A stretch of DNA of 64,000 nucleotides from T3Sed10-241 sp036796255. Its GTDB lineage: Bacteria > Bacteroidota > Bacteroidia > Flavobacteriales_D > Cryomorphaceae. The notes under the pieces are model-generated. The model ran no database searches. It was not told the DNA's origin and saw only the letters and a program-made list of their open reading frames with translations. The position numbers and the translations under genes were made by a program. The DNA lies in NCBI GenBank assembly GCA_036796255.1, contig DAIRDH010000006.1, positions 1-64,000 of the forward strand, given 5' to 3'. Within the stretch, counting starts at the first letter, position 1; every line of letters begins with the position of its first letter. Shown piece by piece: positions 16,129 to 25,843 of this stretch.

Positions 16129-19100
16129 TTATCTGATCAACATAATGCTGCCGTCGCGCCGCTCATTTTCATTCGTGATGGCATTTCGGAAAGTAAGATG
16201 GTAGGTGTAGATTCCCACAGGGCAATAGTAATCCGAGTCCAGTTTGGCGCCATTCCAGGCCTTCTCAATATCATTGCTCTCAAAGACAAGGTCGCCCCAG
16301 CGGCTGTAAATAACCCATTTGAAATCAACCTCTGATATTTCCGGACCCTGTACGCGAATGAGTTCATTGACGCCATCACCATTTGGTGAGAATGCGGAAG
16401 GAATGAACACATCACTGAATCGCTCATTCAAATTAAGGACGATGGTATCATTGCGAATAGGGGTATAGCGCAATGCGGGAAAATTGCTCCCGGCGAGCTC
16501 AGGCCTCATGATAAAATCCCATTCCTCAAATTCCCATTTAAATGGTACTACAGCCTCAAGGGCATACCCTGTTTGCCCGCGAAATGTTTGTGTATGTGGA
16601 AACTCTGTAATTCGGAGGTCTCCAAATTGTATCTCTCCCTTGTCTTTTGGATTGGTTAAGAAAGTGAGTGTGTAATTGGGGATTTCGACAAAATGGGCTG
16701 TGATTACATCGCCCTGATCGAATTCCATATTTACACCAGAGTATGAAGAATCGGGCAGAAACGAATGGTGCAATGCCGTCCAATGTGAAAAGCGGTAGAA
16801 CTCTTCATCTGTTTTTGCATCAAGTGTATAGCTGAAGTTGGCGGGCAAATTGCGAATCTCAGGATAGGACTCAATCCGTTCTCCATCAATCTCGATAAAG
16901 CCCTTTCCGGGCGGACTTACGTCAAAAAGTATAGCATTGTTGTTTTCCACAAAAAAAGCTTTCACGGTACCTTCAAAAGCCACTTCAAGGTTTACCATGG
17001 GCTCTCCCAGTCCGGGGGTTATTTGATTGGGGAGGGTGAGCTCCCAGCGGTCAAAAAGAAAACCGGGCTTGGCTTGTGCTTCCAGGCTGTGTTGCACTGC
17101 GGCGGCCATTTCAGTGGTGTAGGGAAAGTCCTCCTGGATTTCATCGCCTATGGCTATGGCGCCTGACAGCTCCGGGTGCACTTCGAAGGTGATGTCAAAT
17201 AAGAATTTAGGCTCAAAATGGGCTACTACAGTGGCGTTGGTATCCAGCATAAAGCCAATAGCAGCACTCAGGCTGTCAGGGGTAATTACAAGCTCCCCTA
17301 CTGACCAGTGGCTAAACTCAAATGCTGGGTTGGCAAAAGCTTCAAGACTTTGTGAAATGCCTCCAAAATACTGGCCTACAAAGGGATAGCTTGGCGGGGT
17401 GATGGTATTGACTTTTACTTTGCCAGCGCCAGGGGGTTGCACCTCCACGCGAAGCTCATAAGGGCCATCGAGCCACTCGTAACAATCCAGGATATTGTTG
17501 TTCAGCTCTTCACAGCGCACAGCTATAAAGTCATAGATGCTCTGCATATTGGTATTCCAGCCGTCAATGGTACCGCCCCAACGGGCTATATGGGCAGGCA
17601 TTTCAGGCTCCATGATGGCCACAAGGCTGTCGAGGTGGGCTGTCATAAATTCACAGGAGAAGAATGAATTCGACAAATCGGACATGCGGTTGACATACTC
17701 TGCCTGGAAATCTTCATTTTCGAGAAGCTTGTTCCAGATAGGCACGTGCCCCTGTCCTCCGGGATCATTGAGCGCTTCCGGAAAGCATATATCCGCACTG
17801 GAACCTGTGTTGGGTATTCCGGTATAATTGATGTAATGCCCGAATACGGCATCCATATCCCAGAGAATGTAGCGCCACTGCTGGGCGCCGCCATCTGGAT
17901 TGCGTCCGCGCCACCAGCCTGTATTCCAGTTGAGCCAGTCGGCAGCCACCACGTATGAATTCATTACGAAATAGTCAATGAGGCTCAGCGTACTGTATTG
18001 TGTTTTAACATAGGCGTAGTTGTCAGCGTCGGCCATGTCGTTATTTAGAATGAAGTCGCGCAGTGTATTCCAGTCATCGATTGAGCCATACTCTTCCCAT
18101 GTGGCACCCCACGTTTTGAGGAAATCAATGTCTTCCTTCTTTTGATCGTAATAATAATCCGTGAAATCGGGATCATCGACCTTTTCTCTAATATCATAAA
18201 GACCCCAATATTGCCCATTTGCGAAAAGCACACAAAACTCTGCTGAACGCTCATCGAGCTCAAGATCGGCCACTTGCGAAAGGGACTGCACGTAAAAATC
18301 GCGAACATGGGCGCCTCCATCCTGGAAAGGATAATTGCAATTGGCACCCGCTTTCAGGATAAAGCGTTGGAAATAGCGCCGTGGTGAATCCCTGAATATC
18401 CGGTAATCGATTTCATTGTTGTACCCAAATTCATCGCGCGTGATCCAGTCCAGACCGCGCTGATCATAAGCCCAGGAGTCGTTGCCGTGCTTGTTGTACT
18501 CTCCGAGTCCCTCATCTCTAAATGTACCCTCTTCATCAAATATCTCAAAGTGACCCACGGGTTCGAGTTGGGTACCATTGAGCAGTGTGATAATGTCGTC
18601 ACCGGAGGCAGATATCACCGGAACGGTGAAGTTTTCATTCAGGAAATAAGTGTTGGTCTCAATAAATCCAGCCGGAACAAGTGGATCAGGATTGTGCACC
18701 ACTGCACGCACCACCGTGGTCTCAGATAGGGTAATTGGACCTGTGTAGACTGGAGAATTTTGGGTAGGCTCGCTTCCATCGAGGGTATAATGAATGCTGC
18801 CGGCCTCATTGCTGGAAATGGCGAGGCTGAGGCTGCCGCTGTAAAAGCCCGGCCCATGACTGAAAACGGGAAAGGATGGATACTCCTGATAGACCTGCGT
18901 AATGTTCGCTGCACCGGGAGTTGGCTCCATAAAAACTCCCCATGTGGCGGCTCCGTCGCTCACACGTCCCCTTGAGTGATTGGTCTGATTGTTTTTATCT
19001 AAAGTGAAAATCTCCAGAATGTTGCCGGAGGGGTCGCTGAAGACCACGGGCTCATTCGTCGACTGGGTAATCTTAAAATTGGTGTGGTAAGCTCCACCTT

Positions 19101-19389
19101 CGTCTGTATTGCGGCGCGTGCACCAAAAGAGTTGATAACCGAATGGCTCAATGATGCAGCCTTCGGGTATTTGCCACTTGGTATTGTTGTTGACGCGGTC
19201 ACTCAGGTAGTAGCCGCCCAAATCGACAGCTGTTGCGGAAGTATTGTACAGCTCAATCCAATCATCGTACTCGCCGTAATTGTCCATGGTGTGGCTATAA
19301 TTGGCCGCACTGATCTCATTCAAAACCACCTGGGCCTGGATACCGAATGTTGCCAGGCAGAGCGAAAGTGAAGAAATGAATCTATTCAT
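16129..19389 (-). CDS. T9SS-exported CotH-kinase/lamin-tail surface protein
   Basis: The 1,086-residue protein contains, in order: signal peptide (1-19), lamin-tail domain (about 20-135, LNEISAANYSHTMDNYGEYDDWIELYN), a chitobiase/beta-hexosaminidase C-terminal-like domain (about 175-240, IHYTLDGSEPTQNSPVYTG), a CotH kinase domain (about 255-610, with RRYFQRFILKAG and WRYILWDMDAVFG), three to four InlB-type beta-repeats with VxAHF-like ends (about 640-985), and a gliding-motility-associated C-terminal domain (about 995-1086; AFSPNGDGVNE). CotH proteins phosphorylate protein substrates in spore coats and related systems. The C-terminal domain predicts T9SS export and surface anchoring. It shares lamin-tail architecture with its upstream neighbour at 19477, suggesting related roles. 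Confidence 0.88.
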   Translation of the reverse strand: MNRFISSLSLCLATFGIQAQVVLNEISAANYSHTMDNYGEYDDWIELYNTSATAVDLGGYYLSDRVNNNTKWQIPEGCIIEPFGYQLFWCTRRNTDEGGAYHTNFKITQSTNEPVVFSDPSGNILEIFTLDKNNQTNHSRGRVSDGAATWGVFMEPTPGAANITQVYQEYPSFPVFSHGPGFYSGSLSLAISSNEAGSIHYTLDGSEPTQNSPVYTGPITLSETTVVRAVVHNPDPLVPAGFIETNTYFLNENFTVPVISASGDDIITLLNGTQLEPVGHFEIFDEEGTFRDEGLGEYNKHGNDSWAYDQRGLDWITRDEFGYNNEIDYRIFRDSPRRYFQRFILKAGANCNYPFQDGGAHVRDFYVQSLSQVADLELDERSAEFCVLFANGQYWGLYDIREKVDDPDFTDYYYDQKKEDIDFLKTWGATWEEYGSIDDWNTLRDFILNNDMADADNYAYVKTQYSTLSLIDYFVMNSYVVAADWLNWNTGWWRGRNPDGGAQQWRYILWDMDAVFGHYINYTGIPNTGSSADICFPEALNDPGGQGHVPIWNKLLENEDFQAEYVNRMSDLSNSFFSCEFMTAHLDSLVAIMEPEMPAHIARWGGTIDGWNTNMQSIYDFIAVRCEELNNNILDCYEWLDGPYELRVEVQPPGAGKVKVNTITPPSYPFVGQYFGGISQSLEAFANPAFEFSHWSVGELVITPDSLSAAIGFMLDTNATVVAHFEPKFLFDITFEVHPELSGAIAIGDEIQEDFPYTTEMAAAVQHSLEAQAKPGFLFDRWELTLPNQITPGLGEPMVNLEVAFEGTVKAFFVENNNAILFDVSPPGKGFIEIDGERIESYPEIRNLPANFSYTLDAKTDEEFYRFSHWTALHHSFLPDSSYSGVNMEFDQGDVITAHFVEIPNYTLTFLTNPKDKGEIQFGDLRITEFPHTQTFRGQTGYALEAVVPFKWEFEEWDFIMRPELAGSNFPALRYTPIRNDTIVLNLNERFSDVFIPSAFSPNGDGVNELIRVQGPEISEVDFKWVIYSRWGDLVFESNDIEKAWNGAKLDSDYYCPVGIYTYHLTFRNAITNENERRDGSIMLIR

Positions 19390-19476
19390 GGTGATCGCAG
19401 TTGATTTAACGTATTATTAACCTTGCAGCTTTGACGCCTACACGCCCCTGAGGTTGCACACTTTGCCCTGTATTAT

Positions 19477-20682
19477 TCAGCGCATTTTGACCAGCCTCGA
19501 CTGGCCATATCGGGTGAAGACTATATAAATTCCCTCGGCCAACCTGCTAATATCAACCTCATTCCCGGATTGACCCTTCAAGGTGGCCTCCAGTGCCAAC
19601 CTTCCGGCTAAATCGTAGATACGGAGTTGTTCAGCCGCTGTGGAATTATTCTCAATCCAAAACGAATCCTTTGCAGGATTTGGATATACCAAAAGGGATT
19701 CTTTGCGCGTGTGGTTATCAACCGATATGGTTCCCAAATTGCTCGACCCAAATGTGGGTGACATGCATGGCAATAAATGGCCTAAGCCATTGGGAAACCG
19801 ACCTTCACTGATGTCAGTGGCCTGCTCACCAAACACGAAATAATCAACAGTTGAAGTATCGGGGCGACTAAGAATGACCTCCTCACCCGAGGCCGAGAGC
19901 CCAAAGTCAGCATGCAATGGCCCTTGCTGCGGGGCATTGTCAGCCCATACGACAATGTATTGATCAGGGCCGAGTATGGTACCGGAAGGGAAGATGAACT
20001 TGTCGGGGCGGTTGTGGTTGTCGCTGAGCATGTATCCAGCCATATTTACGGAAGTGCTGCCATTGTTATAAATTTCTATCCAATCATCGAATTCACCGAA
20101 AGTGTCAAAAGCCGTTGCGCTATTGCTCGCCATAAATTCATTGATAACAAGTTTGAATTCATCACCATTAAAATTAGGCCCATTAAAAGAAGGAACCATT
20201 GTGGTGAAAGGGCCGGAGCCGTTTGGAAACCTGCCAATGCTCACATTTTCCTCTACCGGACCAAAGCGCACATAATCCACAATGATGGAATCGGGATTTG
20301 AGAGCACCACCCGTTCTCCTTCTGTGCTGCTCAAGCTAAACTCAGCGTTGAGTCCCGGCATGAAAGGGTCGCCTTCATTATCGCACCATACTATGAGATA
20401 GGAATTGGGTGCTATGTTCACATCCGGAAATCGGAATTTGAGCCGGCCGTTGGAGCCTCTGCTATCAGAGAGAAACCAACCTTCCAGATTTACAGATTCG
20501 TCACTGGTGTTATAAAGTTCCACATAATCTTCATGGACGCCAATGGAGTTTGTAGCTACATTGGTATTGAAAGCGAGAAATTCATTGATCACTACCGGGC
20601 CATGCAGCTTGTTACATTGGGCAGAAGCCATAGCCGGCAAAAGCATTCCGCTAATGCATACAATTAGGGTATATTTATTCAT
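19477..20682 (-). CDS. T9SS-exported protein with two lamin-tail domains
   Basis: From the ATG at 20682 the product is 401 residues with a clear signal peptide (MNKYTLIVCISGMLLPAMASAQ). An in-frame ATG 81 bp upstream would bury the signal peptide, so it is rejected. Two lamin-tail domains follow (about 30-165 and 175-300), each with the NEFLA/NEFMA...DDWIEIYN...GYMLSD pattern. The C-terminal 75 residues (YPNPAKDSFWIENN... GIYIVFTRYGQSRLVKM) form a type A T9SS sorting domain. Lamin-tail domains in bacteria occur in exported, often DNA- or polysaccharide-related proteins; no specific function can be assigned. Confidence 0.82.
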   Translation of the reverse strand: MNKYTLIVCISGMLLPAMASAQCNKLHGPVVINEFLAFNTNVATNSIGVHEDYVELYNTSDESVNLEGWFLSDSRGSNGRLKFRFPDVNIAPNSYLIVWCDNEGDPFMPGLNAEFSLSSTEGERVVLSNPDSIIVDYVRFGPVEENVSIGRFPNGSGPFTTMVPSFNGPNFNGDEFKLVINEFMASNSATAFDTFGEFDDWIEIYNNGSTSVNMAGYMLSDNHNRPDKFIFPSGTILGPDQYIVVWADNAPQQGPLHADFGLSASGEEVILSRPDTSTVDYFVFGEQATDISEGRFPNGLGHLLPCMSPTFGSSNLGTISVDNHTRKESLLVYPNPAKDSFWIENNSTAAEQLRIYDLAGRLALEATLKGQSGNEVDISRLAEGIYIVFTRYGQSRLVKMR

Positions 20683-20838
20683 AATTAACTGGTTCCTCGC
20701 TATAAAGCCGATTAAAAATTGCAGGTGCGTAAATATAAGAAGAGTTTCAATTGGATGTATCACATAAAGTCTCCTATACCATGACGCCTACTTTGGGGAT
20801 AAGCGACAGATTTAGGGCCTCAATTCCCCCTGAGTAAT

Positions 20839-20846
20839 TACCTTTG
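20839..20846 (+). promoter_or_regulatory. Bacteroidota -7 promoter box
   Basis: TACCTTTG matches TAnnTTTG exactly and lies 19 bp upstream of the ATG of the 171-residue TPR membrane protein. No clear -33 TTG at the right distance. Confidence 0.5.
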
Positions 20847-20865
20847 CGCGGCTAAAAAATCGACC

Positions 20866-21381
20866 ATGATCAATAAAATTATAAAGTATATTCTCAGTGC
20901 ACTCTCATTGGCCTGGTGTGTTTACCAGTTTACCCTCGGAAACATCGGCAATGGAATTCTCTTCATATTCATTACGGGTCTCATTGTGCTCACGCTTTTT
21001 AAGCATGAGTTGATATTGCTGGCGTTTATTCACCTGCGCAGGGGCAAATTTGAAAAGGCAAAAGCTACCCTCGAGAGAATCAAACACCCGGAGCAATTGC
21101 GAAAGTCGCAAGAAGCTTATTATTATTACCTCATCGGCTTGATTTATGCACAGACCCAAAGTGCCACCAAGGCTGAAAAATATTTCCGGAAGGCATTGTC
21201 AACAGGCCTGCGCATGAGTACTGATCAGGCCATGGCCAAACTCAACCTTGCTGGAATTGCCGTGATGAAAAGAAGAAAGCGCGAAGCAATGAACCTCATT
21301 ACCGAAGTAAAGAAACTGGACAAGCGCAAGATGCTCGATGAGCAGGTGAAGTTGATACAGTCACAAATGAAGCGCATTTAA
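20866..21381 (+). CDS. Membrane-anchored small TPR protein
   Basis: The 171-residue protein has two N-terminal hydrophobic helices (about 8-24 and 27-52) followed by a basic, soluble helical part with TPR-like repeats (AYYYYLIGLIYAQTQSATKAEKYFRKALSTGL, then DQAMAKLNLAGIAVMKRRKREAMNLI). Predicted topology puts the TPR part on one side of the inner membrane. The family is not recognised; homologues are usually annotated only as tetratricopeptide-repeat proteins. It is convergent with the PorP/SprF gene. Confidence 0.7.
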   Translation: MINKIIKYILSALSLAWCVYQFTLGNIGNGILFIFITGLIVLTLFKHELILLAFIHLRRGKFEKAKATLERIKHPEQLRKSQEAYYYYLIGLIYAQTQSATKAEKYFRKALSTGLRMSTDQAMAKLNLAGIAVMKRRKREAMNLITEVKKLDKRKMLDEQVKLIQSQMKRI

Positions 21382-21429
21382 GCGTACAGTTGCTTTGTCC
21401 GAAAGGAAAACTTAAACCCACGCTCCTCC

Positions 21430-22497
21430 TTAGAGTCCTTTGCTGTTGATGAGCCTTTGGCGACCGGTACCAGGGCCTTTAAAGCGCGTGCGGTATCCCA
21501 CCACCAATTCAACGCCCCCCTGCCCATTGTTGCCTCGGGCGAGGCTTGAAGTGGTAAAGTCATAGCTTATGCCAAGGGAGAAGTCATAATAATTGACCCT
21601 GCCGATAAAGTATATGGCATCCTGCAACCTGTAATAGGCGCCCACATTGGTCGACAAGTTATTCCTGAAGTCAGTAAACTGCGTGCGATCCCAGAGCGAG
21701 AATTCCAATTCAGTTCCTACATCCACAATGCGGTTGGGGCCTTGAAACATCACAAAAAGGTTGGGCAGGAAGGTCACATAGCCACCCTCTTGCGTGATGG
21801 ACATTCCGGCGTGGTAAATAAATTTCCTGAAAAGGGCATTTTCATCGCCAATAATTTGAACCTGGGGCGCATTGGCATTGAGCAAGGAAGCGCCCATCAA
21901 GAGTCGGGTATTGTCATTAATAGAGTTGAACCATGTCACTCCTGCTCCCAGCAGTATATTGTCTTCCGCCATTACTCCTGCAAAGCTCTCGCCACTCGCC
22001 ACTCCGGGGTTGAATCCCACGCCTTCCCATTGGTTGCTCCATGTGGCCTGACCAAAATCTAGAGAGCGTTGCGTGTAGCCAAATGAAAGACCTCCGGAAA
22101 TGAAATTTGGATTGGTGCTGCTGCCACCGAGGTCAATGGCATAAGACACAGAGCCCATGAAGTACAAGGAGTTAAAATTTAAAGTACCCGAGTTGTCGTT
22201 TACCACGTGTAAGCCGACTCCAAGGAAGTTGCGGTCGCGCTCATCAGCAGAGAGCTTGATGGGCATATCGGCGGCAAATGCAGTGGTCACAAAAGGCTCT
22301 GCAATGGAATTGTATTGGTTTCTATAGTTTGCCATTGCCCTAAAATCACCTTCAAAAGCACCCGAGTTGGCGGGATTGTAAGTGATAGGAGCTGCAAAAA
22401 ACTGAGAGAAATGAAAATCTTGCTGTGCATGTAGTTTAGCGCTTATAAATGGCGCTACCAATAATGACACAAAGATGATTTGTATATTTTTTGTCAT
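21430..22497 (-). CDS. PorP/SprF-family type IX secretion outer-membrane protein
   Basis: The 355-residue protein has a signal peptide and the conserved N-terminal QQDFHFSQFFAAPITYNPANSGAF stretch characteristic of PorP/SprF proteins. Alternating beta-strands typical of a 14-strand outer-membrane barrel follow (GLSFGYTQRSLDF, VGTELEFSLWDRTQF, NVGAYYRLQDAIYFIGRVNYYDFSLGISYDF). Members are needed for surface delivery of a cognate gliding-motility-domain cargo encoded next door. Here that cargo is the PKD-repeat protein immediately upstream, 6 bp away in the same operon, so the pairing is strong. Confidence 0.92.
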   Translation of the reverse strand: MTKNIQIIFVSLLVAPFISAKLHAQQDFHFSQFFAAPITYNPANSGAFEGDFRAMANYRNQYNSIAEPFVTTAFAADMPIKLSADERDRNFLGVGLHVVNDNSGTLNFNSLYFMGSVSYAIDLGGSSTNPNFISGGLSFGYTQRSLDFGQATWSNQWEGVGFNPGVASGESFAGVMAEDNILLGAGVTWFNSINDNTRLLMGASLLNANAPQVQIIGDENALFRKFIYHAGMSITQEGGYVTFLPNLFVMFQGPNRIVDVGTELEFSLWDRTQFTDFRNNLSTNVGAYYRLQDAIYFIGRVNYYDFSLGISYDFTTSSLARGNNGQGGVELVVGYRTRFKGPGTGRQRLINSKGL

Positions 22498-22503
22498 AAG
22501 CGA

Positions 22504-25395
22504 TTATCGTACTAAGGTAACATCACCGGTGAGACGCTCTTGTGGTCCTTCAGCAAAACGTACATCCAATACCCAAACGAAGGTGCCTGGATTTAAATCT
22601 CTACCATTTTGTGTTCCATCCCATCCTATGGATTGCTCATTGGTTTGAAAAACCATTTGACCATAGCGGTTGTATATTTTAAAATCCAGTCTGGTGATTC
22701 CCTGGCCAAGTACGCGAAGCACATCGTTCTGGCCGTCGCCATTGGGAGAGAACGCTGATGGCACCCCAACGGCAGCCACGAAATTCACGAACACCGTAAC
22801 GGTATCGAAGGTCTGACAACCACCAACTTCTTGATAACTCACAATGTAAGTCGTGGTTTCTCTTGGCCTGGTGATTACGCTTTGACTTCTGAAATTGTCC
22901 ACAAGGTCAAAAGGTTGCCATTCGAAAAGTCCTGAAGGGGTGCTGTTGCCAGCAATCGTCGCATTGAGTGTTACCGGGGTGCCCGCATTGATGGTTACGT
23001 TGGGCCCAGCATTGAGGGGAGGTTTGGGCAGTACTGCGATATTGCGCACCACGGGTGAAGCGGCGCCCGAAGTATTAAACGCTTCAACGATTATTGGATA
23101 GTTGCCTACTTCAGGAAAGCAGACAATACCCGGCACCGCTGAAGAAACTTCAGCCGGATTGCCCCCAATAAAAGTCCAACTAATTGAATCGGCGTCAACA
23201 AACTGGCCACTGATAAAAGCGCAGTCACCGGCACAAATGGTATCGGGAATGTTTACACTGATCTGCGGACGGCAATCAATGCCATTGACCACAGTAACGA
23301 AGTTGTTAAAAACCCGCGTAGAGTCTCCACCTGCGCCAGATACATTGAGCGAAACGCTGTAGGTACCAGGTGTGTTGTAGCACACGGTAGGGTTTGCGCC
23401 GGTGGCATTGCTCGGGGTACCTCCCTGAAAATTCCATTCATAATCTGTAATCCCGAGTCCGGTGCTCACACTCGTAAAGTCGATGCACTTGCCTGCACAC
23501 ACGGTGTCAAGACTTGCGGAAATTCGCGGAACTGGGGGATTCAAACACTGATTGACCGTAATGAAATCCGTAAACACTTCAGAGTCTATTTGTCCGAAAG
23601 AGTTGGAAACAGTAAGCGTCACATTGTAGGTCCCGGGTGTAGTGTAGCATACTACAGAGGGGTTGCGTTCTGTTGAAACGGCCGAATTGAGGTCACTGAC
23701 ACCCTGGAACACCCAAAGGTAGTTTTCTACAAAACCAAGTGATTCACTAAAAAAATCAACGCAGTCGCCCGTACAGATTTCAGTTTCACTTGCGTTGATG
23801 CCCACATTTGGCGGCCCCGTGCAGGGATCTACCGTTATGGTAATGGTCTTTGTAATTGCTGAAACACCTTCCTGGTCTTCTGCGGCTAAGGTGATTTCGT
23901 AAAAACCTGCAGTCTCGAAGCAAATCGTGGGATTTTGTTCTGTTGAGGTGCCTGGTGTATCAGAACCTGGAGAGACACCGCCCGGAAAAGTCCATTCCCA
24001 TGCGAAAATGGTGGTAGGTGAGGTAGACAGGTCAGTAAATTCTATGCATTCGCCGGGGCAGACTACAGTTCGCGAAGGAACAAAATCAACTTCAGGACCA
24101 GTGCAGTCTATCACCTGCATGTAATTATTGAATGTTTCTGTGGTAGTTCCCTCCGTATCGATGGCTTGCAGGGTGACATCATAGAAACCAATTTCTGTAA
24201 AGCAAAGATTTGATGGGTTCTGCTCATTGCTTAGCACCTCTACTCCACTGGGGCTCGTAAAGGTCCAGGCCCAAAAGAATATGCCTGTTCCCGTGCTAAG
24301 GTCTGTGAAGTTAAAGCACTGCTCATTGGCGCAAGCGGTGAAAATGTCTACGGCGATGGCTATCTCAGGACCGCATTCCTCTACGGTTACCACATTATTG
24401 ATGGTAACTGGATTGCTGGACCCTATATTGTCTGTAACAATTAATGTGGCGCCATAGCTGCCGGCATTGCTGTAACACACTATTGGGTTCTGCCCTGTGC
24501 CGGTGGCAGGATTCCCACCCGGAAAAGTCCATTCGAAAGTTGCAGTTGCGATCCCATTTGAAAAGTTGTTGTCAAAGGTTGGCGTTGCATTGTATTGCAC
24601 ACAACCATCTTCGCATACGAGCGTTGGGTCAATTACATTAAAATTGGCTAATGGGATTTGAGGAGGTGGGCCGGCAAAAAGACGAACAGCGTCTATGGCA
24701 ACCGACTTACCGATTCCAGCGACAGGTGAATTAAGTATTCCATCGCTGTTATTTCTCCAGCGAAATCCTATTTGAACATCTGGATTGCCATTGGCCGAAG
24801 CAGGCAGGGCTATGGTAACAGTAGCCCAAGTGAGTTCCGGTGCACACGTATTTGGTGATGCGGCTATCGGTGCCAATTGCTGCCAATTGGTGCCATCGAA
24901 ATAATCAACGGTACAAAAGTCACTTATTGAAACAGTGTTAATATAATTAAAAGTGAGGTCAATACCGAACTGCCCAGTGCAATCAATGACGGGTGACACG
25001 GCCCGTTTATCTGTTGAGCTGAATCCAGGCGCGGCAAATTCAAAGTATTCAGCACCCGTATCACCTCCCTCATTTGGATTTTGACCAATATGTAGCGTCC
25101 TATTGAATGCTGGCACGTCAAGACAACTCGTGCTGCAACTGCCCACGACTTGCCCTACTTCCGTGGCACTTATATACCATTCATTTGCAACGAAACCATT
25201 TGTACCAGTTGCCTCAATAGTCCATGCACCATTTCCACTGTCAATACCATCAGCGACGGTACCTTCCGAATCACAAGGCAACAGGTCGGTTCCAAAGTTT
25301 TCAGTCCAAAATTGGGCCTGTACTTGCGTTGTTAAGCCCAAAGAAATGAAGCAAAAAATAAATGTAAATGACTTTAAGGCAGTGAGTAGCCTCAT
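22504..25395 (-). CDS. Large PKD-repeat surface protein with gliding-motility C-terminal domain (SprB-like cargo)
   Basis: From ATG 25395 (963 residues) the signal peptide reads MRLLTALKSFTFIFCFISLGLTTQVQAQ; upstream in-frame ATGs at 25416 and 25434 are possible but extend the n-region. After an N-terminal lectin-like region (about 30-250) there are about six PKD/immunoglobulin-like repeats of 80-90 residues, each ending in CF/CY plus a G-x-Y-x-V/I-T-L pattern and often containing paired cysteines. The last 90 residues (VGVPSAFSPNGDGQNDVLRV... GDVTLVR) are the gliding-motility-associated CHU_C domain, a T9SS export signal. It is co-transcribed with its PorP/SprF-like partner, so it is probably exported by T9SS and works as an adhesin. 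Confidence 0.88.
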   Translation of the reverse strand: MRLLTALKSFTFIFCFISLGLTTQVQAQFWTENFGTDLLPCDSEGTVADGIDSGNGAWTIEATGTNGFVANEWYISATEVGQVVGSCSTSCLDVPAFNRTLHIGQNPNEGGDTGAEYFEFAAPGFSSTDKRAVSPVIDCTGQFGIDLTFNYINTVSISDFCTVDYFDGTNWQQLAPIAASPNTCAPELTWATVTIALPASANGNPDVQIGFRWRNNSDGILNSPVAGIGKSVAIDAVRLFAGPPPQIPLANFNVIDPTLVCEDGCVQYNATPTFDNNFSNGIATATFEWTFPGGNPATGTGQNPIVCYSNAGSYGATLIVTDNIGSSNPVTINNVVTVEECGPEIAIAVDIFTACANEQCFNFTDLSTGTGIFFWAWTFTSPSGVEVLSNEQNPSNLCFTEIGFYDVTLQAIDTEGTTTETFNNYMQVIDCTGPEVDFVPSRTVVCPGECIEFTDLSTSPTTIFAWEWTFPGGVSPGSDTPGTSTEQNPTICFETAGFYEITLAAEDQEGVSAITKTITITVDPCTGPPNVGINASETEICTGDCVDFFSESLGFVENYLWVFQGVSDLNSAVSTERNPSVVCYTTPGTYNVTLTVSNSFGQIDSEVFTDFITVNQCLNPPVPRISASLDTVCAGKCIDFTSVSTGLGITDYEWNFQGGTPSNATGANPTVCYNTPGTYSVSLNVSGAGGDSTRVFNNFVTVVNGIDCRPQISVNIPDTICAGDCAFISGQFVDADSISWTFIGGNPAEVSSAVPGIVCFPEVGNYPIIVEAFNTSGAASPVVRNIAVLPKPPLNAGPNVTINAGTPVTLNATIAGNSTPSGLFEWQPFDLVDNFRSQSVITRPRETTTYIVSYQEVGGCQTFDTVTVFVNFVAAVGVPSAFSPNGDGQNDVLRVLGQGITRLDFKIYNRYGQMVFQTNEQSIGWDGTQNGRDLNPGTFVWVLDVRFAEGPQERLTGDVTLVR

Positions 25396-25843
25396 AATAT
25401 TGGGCGATTTTTGCATTCGATTTAAAGCTGACACTTATTATTTAAACGGGTGAAAATAGTGAATTCCCCGAGTATATGGCGATTCTAAGATTATTTTCTC
25501 CTTGATGGTTCTTTTCATTGTTGCTTTCAAAGTGGCCAAAGTCGCTGTTTTTGCAAGCTTGTTGGAACCAACTGAATTATTTTTTTCCACAGCACAACCC
25601 TAATTACTTTTTGCTCCCGATGTTTCAAAAAATTTCCAGTCATGAGAATACTTAATTCTGAAAAGCACCTTATAATAACAACAAAAGGTGCTACACTTGT
25701 AACCTACTGTTATCATGACGAGGAACAAGCCCTACTGTTGCTTCATGGGTCTATGGACAAGAATTATTCTAAGCCTGGTTGCGATAACATCCTGTGTCAA
25801 TCAATCCTTAAACTGCTCCTGGTAAAATAAAGAGTTTGGGCTA
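25396..25843. other. Intergenic region with no supported gene
   Basis: 448 bp of AT-rich DNA between two minus-strand genes. A 62-codon plus-strand frame (25642-25830) is open, but it has no recognisable domain and no TAnnTTTG box. No RNA gene or terminator with a clean U-tract was recognised. Confidence 0.5.

Noticed and set aside
25642..25830. 62-codon ORF in the intergenic region
   Set aside because: No domain, no promoter box, no neighbour context; composition like the surrounding AT-rich DNA.
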